Part shown: in pieces, positions 1-8,367 of the stretch
Layout: every line of letters begins with the position of its first letter
How positions within the stretch are numbered: the stretch's first letter is position 1
Notes under the pieces: generated by a model
Databases searched by the model: none
Seen by the model: only the letters and a program-made list of their open reading frames with translations
Told to the model about the DNA's origin: nothing
Made by a program: the position numbers and the translations under genes
Source of the DNA: Nocardioides turkmenicus
Lineage (GTDB): Bacteria > Actinomycetota > Actinomycetes > Propionibacteriales > Nocardioidaceae
NCBI RefSeq assembly: GCF_011045035.1
Contig: NZ_JAALAA010000012.1
Coordinates: 62,001 to 126,000 of the forward strand
Direction of reading: 5' to 3'
Length of the DNA stretch: 64,000 nucleotides

Positions 1-1310
1 CCTTCACCGACGCGGTCGCGCCGACGCCGATCTGCGTGCCGGCCCGGGCCTCGCTGCTCTCGGGGCAGTACGCCCACAACCACGGCGCCCACACCATCCA
101 CGGCCCCGAGGGCGGCTACCCGTCCTTCGACGACTCCCAGACCGTGGCGACGTCGCTGCAGGACGCGGGCTACACCACGCTCTTCACCGGGAAATACCTC
201 AACGAGTACGGCCAGGAGGGCAGCGAGCGCGACATCCCGCCGGGGTGGGACCAGTGGCGCGCGACCATCGACCCCTCGACGTACAACTATCTGGGCGCGA
301 AGTTCAACGTGAACGGGCGCATGGTGAAGCCGAAGGGCTACTCCACGACCGTCATCACCCAGCAGGCGCAGGCAGCGCTGAAGGACGCCAGGAAGAAGCC
401 CGGCGCGGCGGAGAAGCCTTGGTTCCAGTGGGTCAACTACGTGGCGCCGCACATCGGCGGCCCGACGGAGAAGGGCGACCCCAAGCAGCGTTTCCCTGGC
501 ACCAAGGGTGCGATCGGCGTACCCGTGCCCGACAAGCAGGACCGGGACGCGTACGCCGACAAGCCGATCCCGCCGCAGCCCAACCTGTTCCCGGACAAGC
601 GCAAGGAGTTCCCCAAGGGGTCGCCGTCGCGGAAGAACCCCTCGCAGATCGAGAAGGACGCCTACCGGCTCTCCTACCAGCGACGGATCGAGTCCGCGCG
701 CAGCCTGGACCGCAACATCGCCTCCCTGCTCGGCGGGCTGAAGAAGAGCGGCGAGCTGGCGCGCACGCTGGTGGTCTTCACCTCCGACAACGGCTTCTCG
801 AACGGCTACCACAACTTCAACGGCAAGCTCTGGTACTACGAGGAGTCGCTGCGGATCCCCGTGCTGATGAGCGGGCCCGGCGTACCGAAGGGGCGCGAGG
901 TCGCGACCACGCTCACCAACCCGGACATCGCCACGACGCTCCTGTCGGCAGCCGGCGCCGAGAACCCGCACGAGCCCGACGGCATCGACATCCTGCCGTG
1001 GCTGCGCGCCCCCGAGCAGACCCGCGTGGTCCCGATCGAGGCATGGCCGACGGCCGACGGCACCTCCCGCCTCTGGTCCGGCGTACGCGTCGGGCGGTGG
1101 ACCTACGTGGAGCTGGCCACCGGCGGCGTCGAGCTCTACGACCGCACCACCGACCCCTACGAGATGAACAACCTCGCCGAGGACCCGGCCCATGCCGAGA
1201 CGGTCTCGCAGCTGGCCGACCTGACCGAGAAGTACCGCGACTGCGCCGGCGACAGCTGCCCGCAGGAGATGTACGCCGCCGACCGGCCGCTGGACCTCGA
1301 CGGCCTCTAG
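1..1310 (+). CDS. Secreted-type sulfatase, 5' end cut by window
   Basis: Type I sulfatase that hydrolyses sulfate esters. The frame is open from base 3, so the gene starts upstream and the GTG at 36 is internal. The formylglycine motif CVPAR is encoded at 33-47, followed by ASLLSGQYAHNHGA, the classic sulfatase signature (with S where T is more usual). Further on are a TSDNGF metal/active-site motif and an NGKLWYYEESLRIPVLMSGPG block typical of the family. It is almost colinear with the sulfatase at 6025-7569, with most residues identical, so the two are paralogues from a local duplication. The missing N-terminus probably carries a signal peptide as in the paralogue. Substrate unknown; a carbohydrate or other extracellular sulfate ester is the simplest guess. 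A hairpin follows the stop. Confidence 0.93.
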   Translation, partial: FTDAVAPTPICVPARASLLSGQYAHNHGAHTIHGPEGGYPSFDDSQTVATSLQDAGYTTLFTGKYLNEYGQEGSERDIPPGWDQWRATIDPSTYNYLGAKFNVNGRMVKPKGYSTTVITQQAQAALKDARKKPGAAEKPWFQWVNYVAPHIGGPTEKGDPKQRFPGTKGAIGVPVPDKQDRDAYADKPIPPQPNLFPDKRKEFPKGSPSRKNPSQIEKDAYRLSYQRRIESARSLDRNIASLLGGLKKSGELARTLVVFTSDNGFSNGYHNFNGKLWYYEESLRIPVLMSGPGVPKGREVATTLTNPDIATTLLSAAGAENPHEPDGIDILPWLRAPEQTRVVPIEAWPTADGTSRLWSGVRVGRWTYVELATGGVELYDRTTDPYEMNNLAEDPAHAETVSQLADLTEKYRDCAGDSCPQEMYAADRPLDLDGL

Positions 1311-1330
1311 GCACGCCTGGGTAGAACCCC

Positions 1331-1360
1331 GATGTGGCAACCGCCCCGGATTGCCGCATC
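1331..1360 (+). terminator. Hairpin after first sulfatase
   Basis: Arms 1331-1340 and 1351-1360 (GATGTGGCAA / TTGCCGCATC) pair over 10 bp with one G-T wobble around a 10-nt loop, 20 bases past the sulfatase stop. No T tract follows, as is common for terminators in high-GC actinobacteria. Confidence 0.5.
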
Positions 1361-1436
1361 GCGTCACGGATATTTCATCTGTCTGCCGTGGTTTCGGGCT
1401 GCAGACGGACAATCACGCGCCACCTCGTTCGGATGG

Positions 1437-1452
1437 ACTTGTCCAGACAAGT
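1437..1452. promoter_or_regulatory. Palindrome, predicted GntR/HutC-type operator
   Basis: ACTTGTC-CA-GACAAGT is a perfect 7+7 inverted repeat, 40 bases before the phosphoesterase start. Its form (GT..AGAC core) resembles operators of the HutC branch of GntR regulators, and such a regulator is encoded at 5250 in the same locus. A degenerate second copy lies at 5984-5999. The link to the regulator is inference. Confidence 0.5.
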
Positions 1453-1491
1453 TCCCGGTGCCCGAGCACCGTGACCGAGACGAGGAGACCG

Positions 1492-3888
1492 ATGATTCCC
1501 ATCAGACGATCGTGGGGTGCGCGGCTTGCCGCGGGCGCCCTCGTGACTGTCGCGATCGCGGGCGGCGGCACCGTCGTCGCCCAGGAGCGCGCCGAGGCCG
1601 ACGGCCCGGCCTTCGTGCTGGTCGACGAGCAGGTGCGGCTGCAGGACGCCCCCAGGCCCAAGGCCGCGGTCGGTGAGACCTTCCGCATCCCGGAGCCCGT
1701 CCCCACCGCGGAGAACAGCTCGTTCGGCACCGGCGACTACGTCGTGTCGGTGACCTCGCCCGACGGCGTCACCGCGGAGATCTCCCCGACCGGCTCCGCG
1801 AGCGAGCCGGTCTACGAGTTCACCCCGCAGACCCCGGGTGACTACCGGATCAGCTACTCGGCCGTCGGCGAGAACGACACCGTCGACTTCGAGGACTTCG
1901 AGGTCGTCGTCGGGAACGACGCCGAGGTCGAGAAGGCCCGTGCCGCCGCCGCGCGTCGTGCCGCCAACGACAACCAGCCGCAGGTGACCTTCGGCTCGAT
2001 CGGCGACATCCACAACGAGTGGGGCGACCTGGACAAGGCCTTCGACCTCTACCACGCGCAGGACCTCGACGCCGCGCTGTTCGTCGGCGACCTGACCAAC
2101 AACGCCACCGCCGGTGAGTACGCAGGCCTGAAGGAGGTGCTCGACCGCCGTCTCGACGAGAACGGTGACGGCAAGGACGACATCTCCCTCGTCGCCGCGC
2201 TGGGCAACCACGACGTCGGCCCGGGCATGACCGGCTACGACCTCTTCACCCAGTCGACCGGTGGCCAGCGGCCCAACGCCGACTATGTGATCAACGGCTA
2301 CCACTTCATCACGGTCTCGCCCGGCTCCGGCCAGCTCGACGAGGAAACCGGCCGGCCGACCCAGCGCAGCACCGGCAACTACGCCTACGCGCGCGACTGG
2401 CTCCACACCCGCATGGCCGCCGCGACCGCCGAGCACCCCGACCGCCCGGTGTTCGTGCTCGTGCACCACCCCCTCAAGTGCACGCACTACGTCTCGAACG
2501 AGTGGTACGGCGCCGGCCTCTCGGAAGGCTGCGGCGACACCTTCACGTCGGTCTTCGACAACTTCCCCCAGGCCGTCGTCTGGGGCGGGCACATCCACAC
2601 GCCCAACAACATCTCCACCTCGATCTGGCAGGACGGCGGCTTCACGACCGTGAACGCCCCGCCGCTGGCCTACTTCGAGATGGAGAGCGGCGTCGACAAC
2701 GACACGACCCCGAACGACGCGGGCGACAACGCACAGTCCTCGGTGGTCGAGGTCAACGGCAGCGTCGTCAAGGTCAAGAACTACGACCTGCAGGCCGGCC
2801 AGTGGATCGACCAGACCTGGACGTGGGACGTCGAGGAGGCGGTCAAGAACCCGCAGCGCAACTTCCCCTACACCGACCGGCGCGCGGCGGAGACCGCCGG
2901 CCCGAAGTGGCCCGCCGGGGCGGCGGTGACCGTGTCCGACATCAAGGAGGACACCGCACAGGTGTCGTTCCCGCAGGCGGAGCCGGCGGCCAACGACGTC
3001 CAGGACATCGTGCACCTCTACCGCTACCAGGTCGTCGACAAGGCCACCGGTGCCACCGTCGCCGACTTCAAGCAGTGGTCGGGCTTCTACATCCTTCCGC
3101 TGCCGGCCTCCCGCGGCCACGCCATCCGGAACCTGAAGGGCGACACCGAGTACGAGGTGCGGGTCACGCCGTACAACACCTGGGGCAAGGCGGGCGGGTC
3201 GATCTCGGCCAGCTTCAAGACCGCTCCGCCGCCGCCTCCGGTGGACCCGGCCGACTACCTCGTCTACCAGGACTTCGAGTCGGTGGTGCCTCATCTCCAG
3301 ACCGGGGTCGAGCACAACATGCCGGCGAACGCGAACGTCCTCGGCTGGACCAAGACCACACCGGCGGGCTGGACGATCACCAACTCTCCGGACATGCCCA
3401 CCGGCACCAAGGAGATGAACGGCTGGTCGCTGATGACCAAGGCGTTCTGGCAGAACGGTGACGACCAGGACCGCAGCGGCTTCACACTCGGCCGCAACGT
3501 CGTCGCTGTCGCCGACCCCGACGAGTGGGACGACGTCAACGACCCGGAGAGCCGTGGCCGCTTCGACTCGACGCTCACCACGCCGAGTGCGCCGATCCCG
3601 GCCGGGACCTCGCGGGTCTACCTCGCCTGGGACAACCACTACCGCGAGGAGGAGCCGCAGGAGGCCGAGGTCACCGTCGAGTTCGACACCGGCCAGAAGG
3701 TCCAGCTGGTCCACTGGACGCCGGCCAACACCCCTGACCTCAGCCAGGGCAACAAGACCGTCAACCTGCCGGTCGACGTGCCGGCGGGCGCGACCTCGAT
3801 GAAGGTCAGCTTCCGGCTCTTCAATGCGATGAACGACTGGTACTGGGCCATCGACCACGTCCGGCTCGACACCGAGCCGATCGTCTGA
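1492..3888 (+). CDS. Secreted calcineurin-like metallophosphoesterase, multidomain
   Basis: 798 aa. Start chosen at ATG 1492 because GAGGAG lies just upstream and the next residues (MIPIRRSWGARLAAGALVT) form a signal peptide; the open frame runs further upstream but without these signals. After an Ig-like N-terminal segment (about 50-150) comes a calcineurin-like catalytic domain with the metal motifs GDIH, GDLTN, GNHD, HHP and GGHIH (about 165-370). A fibronectin type III-like segment ending in EVRVTPYNTWGK and a C-terminal beta-sandwich-like region follow. Likely exported and acting on phosphate esters outside the cell. It sits between two secreted sulfatases and upstream of a HupE-like protein. 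A palindromic operator precedes it and a strong hairpin follows. Substrate cannot be read from sequence. Confidence 0.9.
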   Translation: MIPIRRSWGARLAAGALVTVAIAGGGTVVAQERAEADGPAFVLVDEQVRLQDAPRPKAAVGETFRIPEPVPTAENSSFGTGDYVVSVTSPDGVTAEISPTGSASEPVYEFTPQTPGDYRISYSAVGENDTVDFEDFEVVVGNDAEVEKARAAAARRAANDNQPQVTFGSIGDIHNEWGDLDKAFDLYHAQDLDAALFVGDLTNNATAGEYAGLKEVLDRRLDENGDGKDDISLVAALGNHDVGPGMTGYDLFTQSTGGQRPNADYVINGYHFITVSPGSGQLDEETGRPTQRSTGNYAYARDWLHTRMAAATAEHPDRPVFVLVHHPLKCTHYVSNEWYGAGLSEGCGDTFTSVFDNFPQAVVWGGHIHTPNNISTSIWQDGGFTTVNAPPLAYFEMESGVDNDTTPNDAGDNAQSSVVEVNGSVVKVKNYDLQAGQWIDQTWTWDVEEAVKNPQRNFPYTDRRAAETAGPKWPAGAAVTVSDIKEDTAQVSFPQAEPAANDVQDIVHLYRYQVVDKATGATVADFKQWSGFYILPLPASRGHAIRNLKGDTEYEVRVTPYNTWGKAGGSISASFKTAPPPPPVDPADYLVYQDFESVVPHLQTGVEHNMPANANVLGWTKTTPAGWTITNSPDMPTGTKEMNGWSLMTKAFWQNGDDQDRSGFTLGRNVVAVADPDEWDDVNDPESRGRFDSTLTTPSAPIPAGTSRVYLAWDNHYREEEPQEAEVTVEFDTGQKVQLVHWTPANTPDLSQGNKTVNLPVDVPAGATSMKVSFRLFNAMNDWYWAIDHVRLDTEPIV

Positions 3889-3897
3889 CCCGCGGGA

Positions 3898-3928
3898 GGC
3901 CCGCCCGGCACCTCCTGCCGGGCGGGCC
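3898..3928 (+). terminator. Strong hairpin terminator after phosphoesterase
   Basis: A perfect 13-bp GC stem (3898-3910 with 3916-3928, loop CCTCC) begins 9 bases after the stop codon. It probably limits readthrough into the HupE-like gene, whose start is only 30 bases further on. Confidence 0.75.
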
Positions 3929-3958
3929 CCCTTCCCCCGCTCCCGATCGAGGATCCTC

Positions 3959-5245
3959 ATGACCGTTCCCACCGGCGTACGTCTTCTCGCCGCTGCCGTG
4001 CTGGCGATGCTCGCACCCCTCCTGCTGGTGCTCCCGGCCTCGGCCCACGGCTTCACCTCCACCGTCTATGCCGAGCTGACCGAGCGCTCCGACGGTGTCC
4101 TGAGCACCGAGCTCGAGATGGAGTACGTCCTCCTGGTCAGGTCCGTGGCGAAGGCCGAGGCCGACCCCGGGCTGGAGAGCGAGGCCAAGGCCGCATTCCA
4201 GGCCTCGGGCGCCGACGTCGGGCTGATCGAGGACCACCGGGACGCGGTGCTGGGCTACCTCGGCGACCGGTTCCGCGTCTCCGCCGACGGTCAGGCCTGT
4301 GCATCCTCGATGGCCGGCGAGCTCCGGACCACCGAGCGTGACGGTGTCCCTCACCTCGTGGTGACGCTCGACCACGCCTGCCCCGAGGTGGCGGACGACG
4401 TGGCGTACGAGGTCTCCAGCGAGCTGTTCCCCGAGTCGGAGGGCTTCGTGGGCAGCACCGAGACGATCCTGGAGTACTCGCTGCCGGAGGCTTCCGGCAG
4501 CACGGTCCTCACCGCCGAGGACCCGAGCTTCTCCACCGACGAGTCGTCGCCGACCAGGCTCCTGGACTTCTTCGTCCTCGGCGCCGAGCACCTGCTCTTC
4601 GGCATCGACCACGTCCTCTTCCTGGTCGCGCTCATCGTCGGCGCCCGCCGTCCGCGCGACATCCTGCTGGCCGCGACCGCGTTCACCGCGGCGCACTCGG
4701 TGACCTTCATCCTCGCGAGCCTCGGCCTGGTGTCGGTCCCGGCCGCGATCGTCGAACCCGTGATCGCGCTGTCGATCGCGGCGGTCGCGGCCTGGCACGT
4801 ATGGGTCTCGTGGCGCGACGGTCGCCCGGGCTCGGCTGCGGCGTCCCGTGCTGCCTCGAACGGCATCGACCCGGCGCCCGTCCCGGCCGGTGGAGGTGCC
4901 CTCGCCCTGGCCGTCCGTACGTCGACCGACGCTGCTCCGAGGACGGCGGGGGAGAGGGTCCGGCTCGCGGTGGTCTTCGGGTTCGGACTGATCCACGGCC
5001 TGGGCTTCGCCGGTGCCTTCGGGATCGACGAGCCGTTCTCCTGGCGGCTGCTGGGCTCCCTGCTCGTCTTCAACCTCGGCATCGAGGTCGTCCAGCTGGC
5101 GATCGTCGCCCTGGTCTTCCCGGTGCTCCTGGTCCTGCGGCGACGGCAGCCGGTGATCGGCTGGTGGCTCGGCGTCGTCGCGGCCGCCGGCGTCGCGGTC
5201 GTCGGTCTCTACTGGTTCGTCCAACGAGTCCTCGGGGTCGGGTGA
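3959..5245 (+). CDS. HupE/UreJ-like membrane protein with large exported domain
   Basis: 428 aa. N-terminal signal peptide ending near LVLPASAHG, then about 160 residues predicted outside the membrane, then five or six membrane segments. The membrane half has the HupE/UreJ_2 hallmarks: GIDHVLFLVALIVG, AAHSVTFILASLG and GFGLIHGLGFAGAFG, whose buried histidines suggest metal handling. Classic HupE/UreJ proteins are nickel or cobalt transport accessories; the UreJ_2 branch has no settled function. Start ATG 3959 has GAGG about 7 bases upstream. The stop is 4 bases from the GntR start, so the two are co-transcribed. Near the end the protein is very rich in valine and leucine. Family call is firm, role is not. 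Confidence 0.82.
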   Translation: MTVPTGVRLLAAAVLAMLAPLLLVLPASAHGFTSTVYAELTERSDGVLSTELEMEYVLLVRSVAKAEADPGLESEAKAAFQASGADVGLIEDHRDAVLGYLGDRFRVSADGQACASSMAGELRTTERDGVPHLVVTLDHACPEVADDVAYEVSSELFPESEGFVGSTETILEYSLPEASGSTVLTAEDPSFSTDESSPTRLLDFFVLGAEHLLFGIDHVLFLVALIVGARRPRDILLAATAFTAAHSVTFILASLGLVSVPAAIVEPVIALSIAAVAAWHVWVSWRDGRPGSAAASRAASNGIDPAPVPAGGGALALAVRTSTDAAPRTAGERVRLAVVFGFGLIHGLGFAGAFGIDEPFSWRLLGSLLVFNLGIEVVQLAIVALVFPVLLVLRRRQPVIGWWLGVVAAAGVAVVGLYWFVQRVLGVG

Positions 5246-5249
5246 CCCG

Positions 5250-5969
5250 ATGCGGGAGTCGAAGGCAGTGCGCCGCTACCACGCCGTCGCGGCCACGCTG
5301 GAGGGGCGGATCCGGGCGGGCGAGTACCCGGCCGGCCGCCCGCTCCCGGCGGTGTCCTGCCTCGCCCGCGAGTTCGGCGTCGCGCGCGGCACCGTGGAGC
5401 GTGCGCTCGTGCGCCTCGAGACCGACAGCCGTCTCGTCTCCCATCACGGCCGGCACTGGCATGCGCACGTCCCCACGCGTCTGCAGAGCCTCGGCGTGCG
5501 CTCGTTCGCGCAGTGGGCCGTCGCGTCCGGGCTGGCGCCCGGCGGCCGGTTCGTCGACGTGGCGCGTGGACGCGCCACCGCCTCGGAGGCGCGCGAGCTC
5601 GGCGAGAGACCCGGCAACCCGGTGCTGCGGGTGGTGCGGATGCGCTCCCTGGACGGGTCGCCGGCCATGGTCGAGCACACCGTGTTCCCCGGCTGGCTCT
5701 CCGCCACCATCGAGTCGCTGCCCGTCGACGCTCCCTCGATCGTCGACGTCGTCGAGGCCGAGCTCGGCGTCCGTCTCGCGCATGCCGAGCACCGGATCGA
5801 GGCGTTCGCTGCCTCGGCGATGGACGGCCGACTCCTCGGGGTTCCGCGGGGCAGCCCGCTGCTGCGGGTCGTACGCACCGCGCGCTTCGCCGACGGGCGC
5901 TCGTTCGAGCTCAGCGACGACCGTTATCTCCCGGGCGTCGTGTCGCTCTCCTTGGTCACCACGGGGTGA
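5250..5969 (+). CDS. GntR-family regulator, HutC/UTRA type
   Basis: 239 aa. N-terminal winged helix (about 8-75) with PLPAVSCLAREFGVARGTVERALVRLE, the GntR recognition helix region, followed by a UTRA ligand-binding domain (about 95-235). Members of this branch sense sugars, sugar phosphates, histidine-pathway or phosphonate-like ligands. It is 4 bases behind the HupE-like gene and 55 bases ahead of the second sulfatase, so it probably controls the sulfatase/phosphoesterase locus. Palindromes at 1437-1452 and 5984-5999 are candidate binding sites. The effector is unknown. Confidence 0.9.
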   Translation: MRESKAVRRYHAVAATLEGRIRAGEYPAGRPLPAVSCLAREFGVARGTVERALVRLETDSRLVSHHGRHWHAHVPTRLQSLGVRSFAQWAVASGLAPGGRFVDVARGRATASEARELGERPGNPVLRVVRMRSLDGSPAMVEHTVFPGWLSATIESLPVDAPSIVDVVEAELGVRLAHAEHRIEAFAASAMDGRLLGVPRGSPLLRVVRTARFADGRSFELSDDRYLPGVVSLSLVTTG

Positions 5970-5983
5970 GACCGTCGGGTTAA

Positions 5984-5999
5984 AGTAGACTAAACAACT
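5984..5999. promoter_or_regulatory. Degenerate second GntR operator overlapping promoter
   Basis: Read on the minus strand, this AT-rich site (AGTTGTTTAGTCTACT) matches the 1437-1452 palindrome at 10 of 16 positions. It contains TAGACT (5986-5991), a plausible -10 element for the downstream sulfatase, so a bound repressor would block it. The short region 5981-6009 is strikingly AT-rich against its surroundings. Confidence 0.35.
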
Positions 6000-6024
6000 C
6001 ATATTACTTGAGGAGCGTTTGGTC

Positions 6025-7569
6025 ATGCCGGTCAGCAACCTGTTCACCCGCCGCAGGCGGGCAGCCGTGGCGACGGCCGCGATGAGTGCCCTCGCCGTGA
6101 CCGGCCTGGTGCACGAGCCGGCCGCCGTGGCGGCCGCCCCGACGCGTACGCCTGCTGTTGAACGGCCCGCGGGGAAGCCGAACCTGCTGCTGGTGACGGT
6201 CGACGATCTCTCCTACCTCGACATGGGCCACCTGCCGAAGGTGCGGAAGCTGGTGGAGCGGACCGGGGTCTCCTTCGCCGAGGGGATCGCGCCGACGCCG
6301 ATCTGCGTTCCGGCCCGGGCGTCGCTGCTGACCGGGCAGTACGCCCACAACCACGGTGCGCGCACGATCGAGGGGCCCTACGGCGGCTATCGGGCCTTCG
6401 ACGACTCCTCGACGGTCGCGACCTCGCTGCAGGACGCGGGTTACTCGACGATCCTCGCCGGGAAGTACCTCAACGGCTACGGCGAGGGTTCGACTCGCGG
6501 TGACGTGCCGCCCGGCTGGGACCAGTGGCGCGCGACCGTCGACCCGTCGACCTACAACTTCCGCTCGCCGAAGTTCAACGTCAACGGCGAGATCATCAAG
6601 TCGAAGGGCTACTCCTCGACCGTCATCACCGAGCATGCGAAGGCCGGGATCGCGGCCGAGCGCCGGTCGGGGAAGCCCTGGTTCACCTGGGTCAACTACG
6701 TGGCTCCGCACCACGGCGGGCCCTCAGGGCCCGACGACCCGAAGAAGATCTACCCCGGCACCGACGCCGCCGTGTCGGTGACCGTGCCCGACACCCAGGA
6801 CCGCGGCTCCTACGACAACGTCCGGATCCCGGCGCGGCCCAACCTCTTCCCCGAGGACACCTCCGGTTACGCGAAGGGATCGCCCGCGCGCGGGACGTTC
6901 AACCCGAGGAAGAAGGACGCGCTCCGGATCGCCTACCAGCGCCGTCTCGAGGCGATCCGCAGCCTGGACCGCAACATCGCCTCGCTCCTGGTCGGGCTGA
7001 AGAGGAGCGGTGAGCTGAAGCGCACGCTGGTCGTCTTCACCTCCGACAACGGCTTCTCCAACGGCTACCACAACCTCAACGGCAAGCTGTGGCACTACGA
7101 CGAGTCGCTGCGGATCCCAGTCCTGATGAGCGGCCCCGGCGTGCCGCGCGGCCGGACGGTGCGGACCCCGGTCACCAACCCGGACCTTGCGGCGACACTG
7201 CTGGCCGCGGCCGGCGCTCGGCCGCCTCGGGCCTCTGACGGGATCGACATCATGCCGTGGTTGAGCGCGCCCGAGCAGGTCCGCGCGATCCCGGTCGCAG
7301 GCTGGCGGGTCACCGACGGGAGCCGGCAGCTGTGGTCCGGCATCCGTGTCGGCTCCTGGACCTATGCCCGCCTGCACACCGGCCAGGTCGAGGTCTACGA
7401 CCGTTCCTCGGACCCCTACGAGCAGCGGAACCTGGCCGCAGATCCTTCCGCAGCGGGGACTGTGAAGGCCCTCGCCCGGCTGGCCTCCCGCTACCAGGAC
7501 TGCGCTGCCTCCACCTGCCCGAAGGACCTGTACGCCGCCGGCCGGGCCCTCGACCTCGAGGGCCTGTGA
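6025..7569 (+). CDS. Secreted sulfatase (paralogue of the first)
   Basis: 514 aa. ATG 6025 is preferred over the TTG at 6019 because GAGGAG (6010-6015) is 9 bases upstream. Signal peptide: RRRR followed by a hydrophobic stretch ending near AAVAAAP. The catalytic domain starts with NLLLVTVDDLSYLDMG (metal-binding DD), then CVPARASLLTGQ, whose cysteine is converted to formylglycine, then TSDNGFSNGYHN. Hydrolyses sulfate esters outside the cell; the formylglycine-generating enzyme is not in this window. Very close paralogue of the sulfatase at 1-1310. The stop overlaps the next start by one base (TGATG), so the DUF1707 gene is translationally coupled. Confidence 0.95.
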   Translation: MPVSNLFTRRRRAAVATAAMSALAVTGLVHEPAAVAAAPTRTPAVERPAGKPNLLLVTVDDLSYLDMGHLPKVRKLVERTGVSFAEGIAPTPICVPARASLLTGQYAHNHGARTIEGPYGGYRAFDDSSTVATSLQDAGYSTILAGKYLNGYGEGSTRGDVPPGWDQWRATVDPSTYNFRSPKFNVNGEIIKSKGYSSTVITEHAKAGIAAERRSGKPWFTWVNYVAPHHGGPSGPDDPKKIYPGTDAAVSVTVPDTQDRGSYDNVRIPARPNLFPEDTSGYAKGSPARGTFNPRKKDALRIAYQRRLEAIRSLDRNIASLLVGLKRSGELKRTLVVFTSDNGFSNGYHNLNGKLWHYDESLRIPVLMSGPGVPRGRTVRTPVTNPDLAATLLAAAGARPPRASDGIDIMPWLSAPEQVRAIPVAGWRVTDGSRQLWSGIRVGSWTYARLHTGQVEVYDRSSDPYEQRNLAADPSAAGTVKALARLASRYQDCAASTCPKDLYAAGRALDLEGL

Positions 7570-7904
7570 TGAGGGTCGGCGACGTCGAACGGGAGGCCGC
7601 GCGGGCTCGCCTCGTCGAGGCGTACGCCGCGGGGAGGATCGATGCGCCCGAGCTCGAGTCGCGCGCCGCGGCGGTGTGGGGTGCTTCCCGGGCCGACGAG
7701 CTCGCCGCGGTGGTCGGCGACCTGGGTGAGGACTCGGCTCCGCCTTGCGGGGCCGCCTCTGGCTTCGTACGAGATCTTCTGGTGTTCCTGATCTGCGGCG
7801 CGATCGCCGTCGTCGCCTGGCACCTCACCGGCCGCGGGTTCTTCTGGCCGGTCTGGGTCCTGGTCTACACCGGCCTGCCCCTGCTGCGCCTCTGTCGCGA
7901 CTAG
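7569..7904 (+). CDS. DUF1707 (SHOCT-like) small membrane protein
   Basis: 111 aa. Residues 1-52 (RVGDVEREAARARLVEAYAA... ELESRAAAVWGASRADELAAVVGDL) match the DUF1707 pattern, a short helical domain at the N-terminus of many actinobacterial membrane proteins. Two membrane segments follow (about 62-80 and 86-104) and the protein ends LLRLCRD. Start ATG 7569 overlaps the sulfatase stop. The stop codon shares the palindrome CTAG with the stop of the convergent gene. Function unknown; DUF1707 proteins have been suggested to act as regulatory or adaptor pieces. Confidence 0.8.
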   Translation: MRVGDVEREAARARLVEAYAAGRIDAPELESRAAAVWGASRADELAAVVGDLGEDSAPPCGAASGFVRDLLVFLICGAIAVVAWHLTGRGFFWPVWVLVYTGLPLLRLCRD

Positions 7905-8254
7905 GACCGCTTGGCGAGGGTGTCCGCCGGCACGTTGCCCGACTCGATCTCGCGCGCCAGCTCCTGGATGCGTACGGCGCTGGCGGTCCAGCTGCCGGCG
8001 CGCTCCTCGTGGATCGGGGTGAAGCCGCGGCGGACCTCGACGGTCCAGTGGCGGCCGAAGACGACCCGGGCGCCGACGGCGAAGGGGAGGATCGCGAGGA
8101 GGAGGATGAGCTCGATGCCGGTCAGGAGCACGACCGCGACGACGACGATGATGAGCGGTAGCGCGATGACGAGCCAGAGCACCAGGAGGATCGCGCTGAT
8201 CGGGTCGTCCCCTGAGGGTGGGCCGATCGGGACCCCGAATCCGTCGAGACTCAT
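7901..8254 (-). CDS. Small membrane protein, unknown function
   Basis: 117 aa. Two adjacent hydrophobic segments (about 20-42 and 43-62), the second followed by a basic, soluble C-terminal tail (GRHWTVEVRRGFTPIHEERAG... IQELAREIESGNVPADTLAKRS). I do not recognise a named family; the tail resembles short conserved hypothetical membrane proteins of Nocardioidaceae. It converges with the DUF1707 gene and overlaps it by 4 bases. Coding is supported by length, frame-specific GC bias and clean membrane topology. Confidence 0.65.
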   Translation of the reverse strand: MSLDGFGVPIGPPSGDDPISAILLVLWLVIALPLIIVVVAVVLLTGIELILLLAILPFAVGARVVFGRHWTVEVRRGFTPIHEERAGSWTASAVRIQELAREIESGNVPADTLAKRS

Positions 8255-8367
8255 CCGGCGCGACTTCCGCTGCCACGGGACCCAGCGCCGGGTGACGCGT
8301 CTCAGTTAGCGGTTGTAAACCTCACACTTTGTGGTCACCGCCACTTCATCCGCCTAAGGTTCGACCC

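Noticed and set aside
36..38. GTG as start of the first sulfatase
   Set aside because: The frame is open to the window edge and the catalytic CVPAR motif begins one codon earlier, so this GTG is internal.
8255..8367. Cobalamin riboswitch upstream of mutAB
   Set aside because: No B12-box-like conserved core or long structured leader; the leaderless promoter leaves no 5' untranslated region.
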